Source: an uncultured Spirochaetaceae bacterium (GTDB taxonomy: Bacteria; Spirochaetota; Spirochaetia; Sphaerochaetales; Sphaerochaetaceae). From it: DNA of 57,381 nucleotides. The position numbers and the translations under genes are program-made. The notes beneath the pieces are model-generated. The model was not told where the DNA came from. It ran no database searches and worked only from the letters and a program-made list of their open reading frames with translations. Positions within the stretch are counted from its first letter, which is position 1. Every line of letters starts with the position of its first letter. Of the stretch, positions 43,713 through 52,958 are shown piece after piece. The DNA is taken from NCBI GenBank assembly GCA_944392975.1, contig CALXYN010000007.1:1-57381 (forward strand), given 5' to 3'.

Positions 43713-45465
43713 GAGAGAAGCCGTTCTTCATTACTGTCCTCAGTGCCTTTATAAGGCAGATACGCGTATAAGAAAGCTCTTTTGTCTCTGCTTTAAGTAT
43801 CTGGTTATCATGATAATAATGACTGAATGTCTTCGCGTTCTCATAAAGGTATGCAGCAATAATGGATGGATCATAGCTAAGAGTGGCCTTCCTCACAGTC
43901 TCAGGGAATGACTCGATAGCCTTAAGCAGAGCCTTCTCATCTTCGTTTGTCAGCAAGGAGCCATTGAAAGCATTCTCATACTCTTCTCCCTCTGCCTTTC
44001 TGAGGATGGACGAAATACGAGCACAGGTATACTGGAGATACGGACCGGTATTGCCATTGAATGCAATGGACTTCTTCGGATCAAAGACCATATCATGCTG
44101 TGGCTGAACCTGCAAAAGGTAATAATTAAGTGCACCAAGGGCAATCTTCCTTGCTGTATCTGCAACATCGCCGACAGCCTCTTCCCTGCCCTTTGCCTCA
44201 ATCTCACCCTTTGCAAGCTCTGTAAGCTCATCAAGAAGATCATCGGCATCAACGACAGTACCTTCACGGCTCTTCATCTTGCCTTCAGGAAGATTGACCA
44301 TACCATATGAAAGATGATGAAGCTCATCCGCCCACTTATAGCCAAGAAGGGAGAGAACATAGAAGAGAACTCTGAAATGGTAATTCTGCTCAGAAGCAAC
44401 AACATAGATAAGCGAGTCAAATGGCCAGTCCTCATGCCGCTTTACAGCAGTCCCGATATCCTGAGTCATATAAAGCGTAGTACCATCGCGTCTGAGAAGG
44501 ACTTTCTTATCAAGGCCAATCGGAGAGAGATCTACCTGCACTGAGCCATCTTCCTCCTTCTTGAACACGCCCATCTCAAGGCCTTTCATGACCTCACTCC
44601 GCCCAAGTTTATATGTATCGCTTTCGTAATAAAGCTTATCGAAGGAAATCCCCATGTTCTTGTAGCTTTCAGAAAGGCCATCAAGAGTCCACTTGTTCAT
44701 CTTCTCCCAAAGAGCCCTAGTCTCTGCATCCCCTGCTTCCCATTTGCGGAGCATTTCCTGAGCAGCTGTATCAGGGTCGACAAATGACGGATCGGAGACT
44801 ATATCAGGATTGTTCTCCTTTTCCTTCTCAGCTTCCTTTTCCCACTGAGCAAAACGCACATAATAGCGTCCGACAAAATGATCCCCTTTCTCACCTGTCG
44901 ATTCCGGAGTCTCACCATTACCAAACAGCTTATAAGCAAGCATGGACTTGCAGATATGCACACCGCGATTATTGATAAGATTCACCTTGAGAACCTCTGC
45001 TCCGGCTTTTGAGAGAAGATTTGAAACAGACTCACCAAGGGAATCATTGCGCATATGACCGAGATGCAATGGCTTATTTGTATTCGGACAGGAGAACTCT
45101 ACCATGATTTTCCGTCCCGAAAGATCATTTACAGCACCATACTCATCCCCAGCTTTATCGACTTCTTCAAGAATTCTGGATGCAAGTGAAGGAATATCGA
45201 AACGTATATTGAGATAAGGTCCAGCAACAAGCATCTCCCCTTCCGGATGCTTTTTGTCTGCAAGCGCTGCCATAATATCCTTAGCAATCAAAGCGGGGGC
45301 CTTTCCAGCAATCTTTGCATACGGGAACATCGGGAATGCTGCATCTCCCATCTCACTCTTTGGCGGTACACCAATGGACAAAACCGGGATATCATCGGTT
45401 CCAAGATAGCTCTTAAGCTCTGTTTCAATTGTATTTTTCCATTCGTTTTTCAATTCGCTAAGCAT
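43681..45465 (-). CDS. argS: arginyl-tRNA synthetase
   Basis: A 594-aa class I synthetase. HLGH occurs at residues 134-137 within SCPNTNKPLHLGHMRND. The KMSKS loop is MKSREGT, normal for this enzyme. The C-terminal DALR anticodon-binding domain is present. The ATG at 45465 follows GAGGTG; a GTG two codons upstream is less likely. It lies 10 nt after birA. The C-terminal end overlaps the convergent TetR gene. Confidence 0.96.
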   Translation of the reverse strand: MLSELKNEWKNTIETELKSYLGTDDIPVLSIGVPPKSEMGDAAFPMFPYAKIAGKAPALIAKDIMAALADKKHPEGEMLVAGPYLNIRFDIPSLASRILEEVDKAGDEYGAVNDLSGRKIMVEFSCPNTNKPLHLGHMRNDSLGESVSNLLSKAGAEVLKVNLINNRGVHICKSMLAYKLFGNGETPESTGEKGDHFVGRYYVRFAQWEKEAEKEKENNPDIVSDPSFVDPDTAAQEMLRKWEAGDAETRALWEKMNKWTLDGLSESYKNMGISFDKLYYESDTYKLGRSEVMKGLEMGVFKKEEDGSVQVDLSPIGLDKKVLLRRDGTTLYMTQDIGTAVKRHEDWPFDSLIYVVASEQNYHFRVLFYVLSLLGYKWADELHHLSYGMVNLPEGKMKSREGTVVDADDLLDELTELAKGEIEAKGREEAVGDVADTARKIALGALNYYLLQVQPQHDMVFDPKKSIAFNGNTGPYLQYTCARISSILRKAEGEEYENAFNGSLLTNEDEKALLKAIESFPETVRKATLSYDPSIIAAYLYENAKTFSHYYHDNQILKAETKELSYTRICLIKALRTVMKNGFSLIGVPYLESM

Positions 45466-45475
45466 ATTCACCTCA

Positions 45476-46411
45476 TCAGATTCTGAGCGTTACCTCTCCA
45501 GAAGAGAGAGCCTCGATACTTCCGTCAGGATACCTTACCACAAGCGCGGCCTTATCATCCACATCTATTGCCACCGCATCTCTAGATATCCCGTTCTTTA
45601 TAACTGTTATAGAACTCCCGAGGATAAAACAACGGGAACGATACTCCTTTATGAAATCCTCTGCCAAGACTGTTTCTATCTCCTTCTCAATCCTAGCACC
45701 AAGTTCAGCCCTTGTTATTGGAGAACCGCCTGATGGATAGAGGTAAATCATCTTATCCTTCAGCTCTTCCGGCATGGATTCAGCCCCTGGCTGGATATTC
45801 ACTCCTATGCCGATTATGGCTTTATCGAGACCACCTTCCTCCATATTCACAAGTCCTTCTGTAAGGATTCCGACAGCTTTTCCTCCATGGATATAAATAT
45901 CATTTACCCATTTTATTGAGCATTCAATACCCGTAAGAGATTCAATGGCCCTTGAAACAGCGAGGGAAGCTGCCGTTGTGAGCATATCAGGAGCAGGAAT
46001 GGATGAACCGGAAAGAACCAGGGACATATACAAACCGCCCTCTGGGGAGAAGAAACTTCTTCCCAATCTTCCCCTTCCGCCTTCCTGTCGTCCCGCAACA
46101 ACCGCGAAAGGAACCTCTGCTCCTTTATTGAGGAGGTCCTTTGCCTCCGTCATAGTGCTCTGGCACACTGCCCTGTAATATACAGGGATTGAAAAATGAT
46201 GCTGCAGGACAGGAAGGGATAGGACATCGCTTTTTTCCAGTCTGTAACCACCGGTTTTGGATACAGAAATACTGTAACCTTCATCAACAAGGCCTGCTGC
46301 GCTTTTCGATATGGCCATTCTTGAGCAGCCAATCCTCTCTGCAAGTTCAGCACCGGATATACCTGAATCTGCTTCAAGAAGAATGGTTATCAGCTCGTCT
46401 TTTACATTCAT
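45476..46411 (-). CDS. birA: biotin-protein ligase with N-terminal HTH (BirA)
   Basis: A 311-aa bifunctional protein. Residues 1-60 form a winged HTH (GAELAERIGCSRMAISKSAAGL), suggesting repression of biotin genes. The ligase domain has GRGRLGR (112-118) and KWVNDIYIHGGKAVGILTE, the biotinyl-AMP site. No biotin genes are in the window. TAGAAT lies 9 nt before the ATG without a Shine-Dalgarno site. It is followed closely by argS. Confidence 0.93.
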   Translation of the reverse strand: MNVKDELITILLEADSGISGAELAERIGCSRMAISKSAAGLVDEGYSISVSKTGGYRLEKSDVLSLPVLQHHFSIPVYYRAVCQSTMTEAKDLLNKGAEVPFAVVAGRQEGGRGRLGRSFFSPEGGLYMSLVLSGSSIPAPDMLTTAASLAVSRAIESLTGIECSIKWVNDIYIHGGKAVGILTEGLVNMEEGGLDKAIIGIGVNIQPGAESMPEELKDKMIYLYPSGGSPITRAELGARIEKEIETVLAEDFIKEYRSRCFILGSSITVIKNGISRDAVAIDVDDKAALVVRYPDGSIEALSSGEVTLRI

Positions 46412-46446
46412 AACAGAATGATTCTATTGGAAAGAGAGGACATTCT

Positions 46447-47777
46447 TCAATTGCCTTTTTCTGCATGCTTAAAATACGAAATGAAACTGAGTGAAAAATA
46501 AATCAACCAACCTGCAGGAACGACTTTCCAGACAACAGAGACACCATAGATGGGAGAAAAAAACATCGAAACTATCACCCTGAAAGAGAGATTAGCAAGG
46601 CTTGCAATCGTAAACAGTTTCATGTCCCCATACCCTCGAAGCACTCCCCCTGTTACCATTGCAAAACCAAGAAGCGAATAGAACCATCCCAGAAAAGAAA
46701 GATAGCCCTCTCCCGTAGAGTACGCCATCGCAGAGCCATTTTCTCCAAGGAATGCTGCTAATATATCATGTGTGAAAAACTCAAGAATGAAACAGGAAAG
46801 AACCCCAAAACCTAAAATAATTAAAAGAGATGCCTTATATCCTTTTTTTATCCTGGCAATCTGTCCCGCCCCCAAATTCTGTGCAGTATAAGGGCTCATT
46901 GCATTTCCAACAGAACTCAACGGGACAGTCACAAGGCTATCCACACGAATGCATACAGAGTATCCCGCAAGGATATCAGAACCAAAGGCATTAACAACAC
47001 TCTGCACAAGCATCATGCCGATAGATATCGTTGACTGCTGGAGGATGGATGGAATCGCGATACCAGCCATTTCAGGTAGCATCTCTTTTGAGAATATGCA
47101 ATTTAAGGAAGAGGAGTATTTTGAAAGCACTCTCAGAAGAATAAGAAAAGAAAGCATGCTGACAGAGCCTGCGAAAAAAGAGTTGCCCATGCAGCCCCCG
47201 CAACACCAAGCCCAATTTCCACAACAGCTACCAGATCCAATACAATATTCAGTAGTGAAGAGAAAAGCAGCAAATAAAGCGGTATCCTTGATTTTCCCAG
47301 AGAGTTAAACACAGAAGAAAGAATGTTATACATAAATAGAAATGGCAGGCCAAGAAAATAAATTCTTAAATATGTGACAGAATCAATGAAGATATTATCC
47401 GGAGTATTCAGGCTAGTCATTATTGCGGGAGAAAGAAAGTATCCGGCAACAGCAAGTACAACTGAGATAATCAAAAAAGAAAAGAGAGCTGTGGATATGC
47501 TTTCTTTCATCGCCTTGTAGTTTCCAGCTCCGAATGCCCGGCTTGTAAGAATGGTTGCACCGGCACCACCACCAATTGCGATGGCAATGAAAACAGATGT
47601 CAATGAATAAGAGGCCCCTACAGCAGCCAGAGCCTCCCCTCCAACGAATCGACCTACGATGATTGAGTCTGCCATTGTATACATCTGCTGGAAGAAATTT
47701 CCAAGCATGATTGGCAGAGCGAAAAGAAAAATAGCTTTCGCCGGTTTATCCGTCACCAGATAATCATCTTTCATCAT
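46447..47777 (-). pseudogene. MATE family transporter, broken by one frameshift
   Basis: The first 214 codons (47777 to 47133) encode the MATE N-terminal half, starting MMKDDYLVTDKPAKAIFLF and reaching FSQALSACFLFLFF. The C-terminal half, in a frame shifted by -1, runs from about 47150 to 46447 (LRVLSKYSSS... SFISYFKHAEKGN). Joined, they make about 445 aa, the normal family length, so a single 1-nt loss in the T/C-rich stretch around 47138-47165 explains the break. Either a pseudogene or a sequencing error. It starts by overlapping the stop of the PF06541 gene (TAATG). Confidence 0.85.
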
Positions 47778-48733
47778 TAATCGGATTCCTGAAACTCCAT
47801 ATTCGGATAAATTCTCTGCATTCGTTCATCAGTGAATCTCTTATCAATGAAACTCTCAAAAGCATTTCCAGGGGCTTTTCCTTCCACGCGTTCAGACCAT
47901 CTGAAGACTGCTACAGCAGAGACAACTGAATTGAAAATCATGAATACGAGAAGCAGCCATACAAGAGTTTTACCGATGCTGTTTGGTATCTTCATCACCC
48001 AGACTGAAAAACGCGGATAAACGGACTTTATCCAGAAAACGCCCAAAAAGCCCCAGAAAATTGAATACAGAAGACAGATTCTGCCATTTATATTCAAAGG
48101 AACAGCAGAATAATCCCAGCTGGTAGAACCGAACATGAGTTCCTGGAAGAACGAACACAGATACTCAACAACACTGCCAGTAACGAATCCACCGATAAAA
48201 GAATAGATTGCTGAGCGGTTCCTGTAATTATAAAGTACAAGGGAAAGTCCTAGAGCTCCAAATCCGTAAACAAGATTGAAAGGTCCATATACAAGACCTG
48301 AACGGCTCTCGAAATAACCATGGCGTAAAAAGCACCAGAGAAGTTCTATGACAACGCCTGCAAAGGAACCTACAAAGAGGATGAGAAAGAGTTTGTATCC
48401 ATTAAGTCCTCTCGCAAAATGCTTGGCCTTCTCTTCCTGATAATCTATTGTACCATTAGCAGGAGCCCTTGATATATTAAAGATCTTTTTCTGGCTATTG
48501 ATTGTATCTTTCATCCTGGCTTTCAATTCATCGCTTGAATCGGAAAGGAATTTAGCCCACTCCTTTGCAGCCTCGCATTCAGCATCAAGCTTTGAAAGAG
48601 TGCGTTTTATGTCTTTGAAAAGCTTCTGCTGCTCTTTCACGCCAAGAGAATCGATATTTGCCAATGCAAAATAGTAGTAGTTCAATTTATCCTGTGTCTT
48701 GATTTCCCGTGGTGTCGGATCTTTTGCCATCAT
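47777..48733 (-). CDS. membrane protein with PF06541-like domain
   Basis: A 318-aa protein: an N-terminal cytoplasmic coiled region (residues 1-110, many Lys/Glu; FKDIKRTLSKLDAECEAAK) followed by about six spans. The membrane part carries the family segment VEYLCSFFQELMFGSTSWDYS and GRICLLYSIFWGFLGV, matching the 'putative ABC-transporter type IV' family PF06541. Function unknown. An extended -10 (TGC then TATGAT, 48740-48748) is 6 nt before the ATG with no Shine-Dalgarno site. Its stop overlaps the broken MATE gene, so the two formed an operon. Confidence 0.78.
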   Translation of the reverse strand: MMAKDPTPREIKTQDKLNYYYFALANIDSLGVKEQQKLFKDIKRTLSKLDAECEAAKEWAKFLSDSSDELKARMKDTINSQKKIFNISRAPANGTIDYQEEKAKHFARGLNGYKLFLILFVGSFAGVVIELLWCFLRHGYFESRSGLVYGPFNLVYGFGALGLSLVLYNYRNRSAIYSFIGGFVTGSVVEYLCSFFQELMFGSTSWDYSAVPLNINGRICLLYSIFWGFLGVFWIKSVYPRFSVWVMKIPNSIGKTLVWLLLVFMIFNSVVSAVAVFRWSERVEGKAPGNAFESFIDKRFTDERMQRIYPNMEFQESD

Positions 48734-48864
48734 GTAGTCATCATAGCATCACGGAATTGTTATTGAAATGAATTAAATAAAAGCAGTCTTAAAGACCTTC
48801 TGGACAACAACTGTATTCAATTGATGGACTTCGGAAGAATCAAATCAGCTTGAGGAGGAATAAA

Positions 48865-49086
48865 ATGGCTGAACGTTATCTTGATTGCCTCGGTGAGGCT
48901 TGTCCAGTACCTCTCATGAAGACTCAGAAAGAGCTTGAGAGCATGCAGAAGGGAGACATTCTCGTTGTCGGAATTGATCATACCTGTGCTATGAAGAATG
49001 TCCCAGATTGGGCTCGCAGCCAGGGATACAATGTCGACATCGATGAAGTCGGCGAAGGCGAATGGGAAGTCACAATCGAGAAGTAA
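48865..49086 (+). CDS. TusA/SirA-like sulfur carrier protein
   Basis: A 73-aa protein with CLGEACPVPLMKT: Cys8 and the CPxP motif with Cys13, the persulfide-carrying cysteine. TusA-like proteins carry sulfane sulfur from transporters or desulfurases to acceptors. I chose the ATG at 48865 because GAGGAGG ends 6 nt before it. It starts the sulfur module with YeeE/TsuA (11 bp downstream) and a TrxR-like protein. In Spirochaeta thermophila a TusA homologue (TsuB) works with TsuA in thiosulfate uptake. Confidence 0.88.
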   Translation: MAERYLDCLGEACPVPLMKTQKELESMQKGDILVVGIDHTCAMKNVPDWARSQGYNVDIDEVGEGEWEVTIEK

Positions 49087-49096
49087 GGACTGGAAA

Positions 49097-50322
49097 ATGG
49101 AAGAGCAGAAGAACCCGACACTTTATGAAAGGCTCCTGAAGACTGAATGGTCTTACTATACAGGTGCTGTAATGATTACAATCCTTGCTCTCTGCCTTGC
49201 GCTTTTCAGCGGCACATGGGGAGCATCCGGCCCGTTTTTTACATGGTTTGGTAAGTTTGTAGGTCTTTTCGGGATTGATACAAACAGCTGGGCTATCTAC
49301 AACGGAAGCCTTGAAGGATACAAATTCTTTGGAAACCAGGCATCGATGACAGATATCGGGCTTCTTCTCGGTGCTCTTATCTCCTGTCTTCTTGCTGCAA
49401 GTGGAAGATCAGGAAGATTAAGCACTGGAAGCAGGTTGCAGCCGCCGTCATCGGAGGTCTCTGCATGGGTTTCGGAGCAAAAATTGCAGGTGGATGTAAT
49501 ATTGGAGCACTTTTTTCATCTCTGCCACAGTTCAATCTCTCCGGATGGATTTTCCTTCTTTTCGTCTTCCTTGGAGCAACAGCAGGTGGAAGACTCCTTA
49601 GAAATTTCTTTGAACCACCTGTAAGCAACAAGAGACCAAACAGAAAGCGTCTCACAGCTGAGCAGAGAAAGCAGAGAAGAATGATTCAGATTGCACTCGG
49701 TGTGGTCCTCACACTGGTAGTGGTCATCGTCAGTTTTGTTGTCGCACCTAGCTATCCGAAAGCACCTGGTATCATTTTTGTAGGTATCGGTCTCGGATAT
49801 GTAATGCAGCGCTCAAGATTCTGCTTCACTGCAGCATATCGCGATCCAGGCCTTACTGGTGAGACAAAACTCACACGTGCTGTTATCGTTGCTCTCGCAC
49901 TTTCCACAATTCTCTTCTTCGGTATTCAGGCTTCAAAATACGGAATCGATCTTGCAGGACTTGAGTCCACACCAGGTGGTACAGTTAACCTTGCTCTTGT
50001 AATCGGATCATTTATTTTCGGAATTGGAGCTGTTCTTGCAGGAGGTTGTGCAAGCGGTACATTCGTAAGAATGGGTGAAGGCTATCTCCAGAACTACATC
50101 GCATTTGTTTTCTTTGCCTGTGGTTCCGCACTTGGTGAATGCTTCAATCTCGCAACGAAGGGAACATTCGTGAAAGCAGGTTCTCCAGTTTATCTGCCAG
50201 AAGTTTTCGGTGGAATGATGCCTGCCCTTTTCATCCAGCTTCTTGCACTTCTTGCACTCTGGATTCTCGCATACTGGTGGGAACAGAAGAAGATTGCACA
50301 GAGGAATGCTCAGAGCAACTGA
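49097..50322 (+). pseudogene. YeeE/YedE (TsuA-like) thiosulfate transporter, broken by one frameshift
   Basis: The frame from the ATG at 49097 encodes MEEQKNPTLYERLLKTEWSYY and the first spans up to LISCLLAA near 49396. It then continues correctly in the -1 frame as KWKIRKIKHWKQ, AAAVIGGLCMGFGAK and IAGGCNIGALF, to the stop at 50322. One missing base near 49390-49402 explains it. The restored protein of about 408 aa has two YeeE domains and the conserved Cys motifs of TsuA (GGCNIG, SRFCF, GGCASG). It would import thiosulfate-like sulfur and hand it to the TusA-like protein. Either a real lesion or a sequencing error. Confidence 0.85.
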
Positions 50323-50329
50323 GGATTAT

Positions 50330-51544
50330 ATGGAAAAAAGAATTGAAGAATATGATGTTGCCGTAATCGGTGGAGGCGCTGCTGGAATGACAGCAGCCCT
50401 CTATGCTGGACGTGCAAGACTTAAGACAATCCTGATTGAGAAATCTCTTATCGGAGGTCTGGCTACCTACACAAGCGAGATTGAGAACTACCTAGGATTT
50501 CCTGAAGGCATAGATGGTACAGAGCTCATGAGGCTCATGGACAAGCAGTTCAGGAAGTTTGGTGTCAAGGTTAAGCTTACAGACGTGAAAAGCGTTGAGG
50601 ACAGACAGAGCTATAAAGTTGTTTCCACATTCCGGACTGATTACCATGTCAAAGCTGTCGTAATTGCAACTGGAGGACGTCCTCGTCTTACAGGCGCAAA
50701 GAATGAAGAACAGTTCTGTGACAAGGGTATTTCATTCTGTGCAACATGTGATGCCGCACGTTATACAGGAAAGAAAGTCATGGTTATCGGGTCTGGAGAT
50801 GCAGCTATTGAAGAAGGCATGTTCCTTACAAAATTCGCAACGGAAGTTCTTGTTTCTGTTATACATGATGAAGGTGTGATGGATGCAAATGAAGTTGCAA
50901 GGGAAAAAGCTCTCAAGAATGAGAAGATGAAATTTCTCTGGAATACTGCCGTTGATTCATTCGAAGGTGATGAGCTTCTCAAGACTGTTGTCCTTAAAAA
51001 CCTGAAAACTGGAGAACTGATGCCTGTAGATGTGGATGGTTGCTTCCTGTTCATTGGATATCTTCCAAACACTGGTATCTTCAAGGATCTCATCGAACTT
51101 GATAACCGCGGTTACATCCTTACAAATGAAGATATGGAGACAAATGTTCCTGGTATCTTCGCGGCAGGTGATGTAAGGCACAAGACTCTCCGCCAGGTCT
51201 CAACAAGTGTCGGAGATGGGGCTGTTGCTGGTTATATGGCAGAACGTTACGTTGATGAAATCAACACACTCAAGAATGGAATCTTACGTGACGGAACTGT
51301 TCTCTGCTATTTCTATAATGCATCCGAAGCAAATGACAGAAATTGTCTGACGCTGATTGAAGATTATGCAAAAAAGAACAATGAAAAACTTGCTCTTGAG
51401 GTCATCGATGTATACAAGAGTGACAAGCTTCAGAAAATGCTTGGCGCACCTGATGTACCATCGGTGATGGTATTCAGGAATGGTGAGAAGATATTCTCCG
51501 CACCATTTACGGATTCAGTCTTTGCTGAGATAGACAAGCTCTGA
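50330..51544 (+). CDS. thioredoxin reductase-like flavoprotein with C-terminal thioredoxin-fold domain
   Basis: A 404-aa protein. FAD site GGGAAGM (residues 14-20), redox pair Cys137-Ala-Thr-Cys140 (FCATCDA), second Rossmann site MVIGSGDAA and FAADGDVR-like GIFAAGDVR. Residues from about 320 form a thioredoxin-like domain (VLCYFYNASEANDRNCL... DVPSVMVFRNGEKI) that lacks a CxxC pair, with one Cys in NDRNC. I chose the ATG at 50330 (GAGG upstream, 7 nt after the transporter stop). It probably reduces a sulfur carrier or persulfide made by the two genes before it; this is inference from operon context. Confidence 0.85.
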   Translation: MEKRIEEYDVAVIGGGAAGMTAALYAGRARLKTILIEKSLIGGLATYTSEIENYLGFPEGIDGTELMRLMDKQFRKFGVKVKLTDVKSVEDRQSYKVVSTFRTDYHVKAVVIATGGRPRLTGAKNEEQFCDKGISFCATCDAARYTGKKVMVIGSGDAAIEEGMFLTKFATEVLVSVIHDEGVMDANEVAREKALKNEKMKFLWNTAVDSFEGDELLKTVVLKNLKTGELMPVDVDGCFLFIGYLPNTGIFKDLIELDNRGYILTNEDMETNVPGIFAAGDVRHKTLRQVSTSVGDGAVAGYMAERYVDEINTLKNGILRDGTVLCYFYNASEANDRNCLTLIEDYAKKNNEKLALEVIDVYKSDKLQKMLGAPDVPSVMVFRNGEKIFSAPFTDSVFAEIDKL

Positions 51545-51568
51545 TTGCAATCAGAAAGTTGACAAAAT

Positions 51569-51605
51569 ACTGCTGCAAAAGCCCGGGCTTTTGTGGCAGT
51601 TTTTC
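51569..51605 (+). terminator. strong terminator after the sulfur module
   Basis: A near-perfect 14 to 16-bp stem (ACTGCTGCAAAAGCC pairing with GGCTTTTGTGGCAGT) followed by six T residues. Confidence 0.93.
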
Positions 51606-51820
51606 TTTAATCATTTTTTTTAATTTTTTTCTATGAAATAAGCATTTGGACTATATTGATCGGTATAAGACAATCTTTTAGCTTACCCAAAAGCAGGACA
51701 ACTGGATGTTAATTAAAATTAACAGGAAATTTTCTTCCAACACAACTATAATTCTGAAATAGCATTACATTTTCAAATAGTTTCGCTCAGTATTACTGCG
51801 AATGATGGACGTCATCTAAA
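51606..51820 (+). promoter_or_regulatory. A/T-rich gap before the EamA gene
   Basis: 215 bp with T-runs, no gene, and a possible -10 TATTAC at 51791-51796. No Shine-Dalgarno site precedes the ATG at 51821. Nothing else is recognised. Confidence 0.3.
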
Positions 51821-52693
51821 ATGTGGTTATTTTTTGCTTTGGGTTCAGCTTTTTTTGCAGGATTATCTACTATACTTGCGAAATGCGGTATAAGAGAGAC
51901 GGATTCAACTGTTGCTACGGCGATACGTACTTTTGTAGTTCTGATTTTCTCATTCATCATTGTCCTTATAGTCGGCTCCGGATCAACGATTACTGAAATC
52001 AGTAACAAAACATGGGTCTTTCTTATTTTATCAGGGCTCTCAACTGGAGCATCATGGCTTTGTTATTTCAAAGCATTGCAGGATGGAGATGTAAACAAAG
52101 TTGTTCCGATAGATAAATCAAGCACAATCCTCTCGATGGTACTTGCTTTTATATTCCTTCGTGAACCATTTACCTTTTCTTCGATAATTGCCGTACTACT
52201 TATCGGAAGCGGAACACTGCTGATGGTTGAGAAAACTGGAAACTATGACAGCACTTCAAAAGACCGGTATTGGCTGATATATGCTTTTCTTTCTGCACTC
52301 TTTGCTGCACTTACATCAATTCTTGGGAAAATAGGAATAGAAGAAGTTGAATCCAATCTGGGGACAGCAATAAGAACTGTAGTTGTTCTCATAATGTCCT
52401 GGATGATGGTTTTCATCAGTGGCAAAAAAGACAAAATACATGGAATACCGAAAAATGATTTTCTCTTTATAATCCTATCAGGATTTGCAACAGGTGCCTC
52501 CTGGCTCTGCTATTACAGAGCGTTGCAGGATGGGCCGGCAAGTGTTGTTGTTCCTATCGATAAACTCAGCCTTCTTGTTACTGTCGCTTTTTCTTATTTC
52601 GTTCTCAAAGAGAGGCTTTCGCTGAAATCCTTAGCAGGACTCATTCTAGTTACTATGGGAACCCTACTGATAACCTTTTCCTCATTTACCTGA
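51821..52693 (+). CDS. EamA/DMT family transporter
   Basis: A 290-aa protein with ten spans made of two repeated EamA halves. Each half has GASWLCYFKALQDG or GASWLCYYRALQDG and a VVPIDK segment, a clear internal duplication. Members export amino acids or metabolites; the substrate is unknown. It is a single-gene unit. Confidence 0.9.
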   Translation: MWLFFALGSAFFAGLSTILAKCGIRETDSTVATAIRTFVVLIFSFIIVLIVGSGSTITEISNKTWVFLILSGLSTGASWLCYFKALQDGDVNKVVPIDKSSTILSMVLAFIFLREPFTFSSIIAVLLIGSGTLLMVEKTGNYDSTSKDRYWLIYAFLSALFAALTSILGKIGIEEVESNLGTAIRTVVVLIMSWMMVFISGKKDKIHGIPKNDFLFIILSGFATGASWLCYYRALQDGPASVVVPIDKLSLLVTVAFSYFVLKERLSLKSLAGLILVTMGTLLITFSSFT

Positions 52694-52958
52694 GCCTCCC
52701 CTTCCCTCTTGGTAAAAACCAATTTCAAAACTATTCAAAGTGAATGATTCTTCACAGAACGTCAAAGAATGAAGGATGTGACGTAAGATACATCAATCAT
52801 ATGGATAGTGTATGATTTTCAATGCAGCAAAAGTATATACGGATGTTTACAAAAAAATCTGTTCCAAAAGTTAAAACTTTAAGAACAGACTCTTTAATAT
52901 CACATGGGCATGGAAGCCTCTGCAACCAGCCCATTATTTTTTAATCTGTAATTCCGTT
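52694..52958. other. intergenic region with terminator and inverted repeat
   Basis: An ACGTCA (52759-52764)/TGACGT (52779-52784) inverted repeat with a 14-nt gap and a 30-bp imperfect palindrome (52859-52888) are the only features. No gene is seen. Confidence 0.4.
52852..52888 (-). terminator. terminator downstream of the choice-of-anchor gene
   Basis: Arms CTGTTC and AAAGTT pair with AACTTT and GAACAG, with a 2-nt mismatch on each side, and the minus strand runs into seven T residues. It lies about 70 bp after the minus-strand stop codon. Confidence 0.65.

Noticed and set aside
47133-47190. Programmed -1 frameshift in the MATE gene
   Set aside because: No X-XXY-YYZ slippery heptamer in the zero frame and no clear downstream stimulator; a single-base loss is simpler.
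52759-52784. ACGTCA/TGACGT inverted repeat as an operator
   Set aside because: It lies between the ends of convergent genes, not near a start, so a regulatory role is unlikely.
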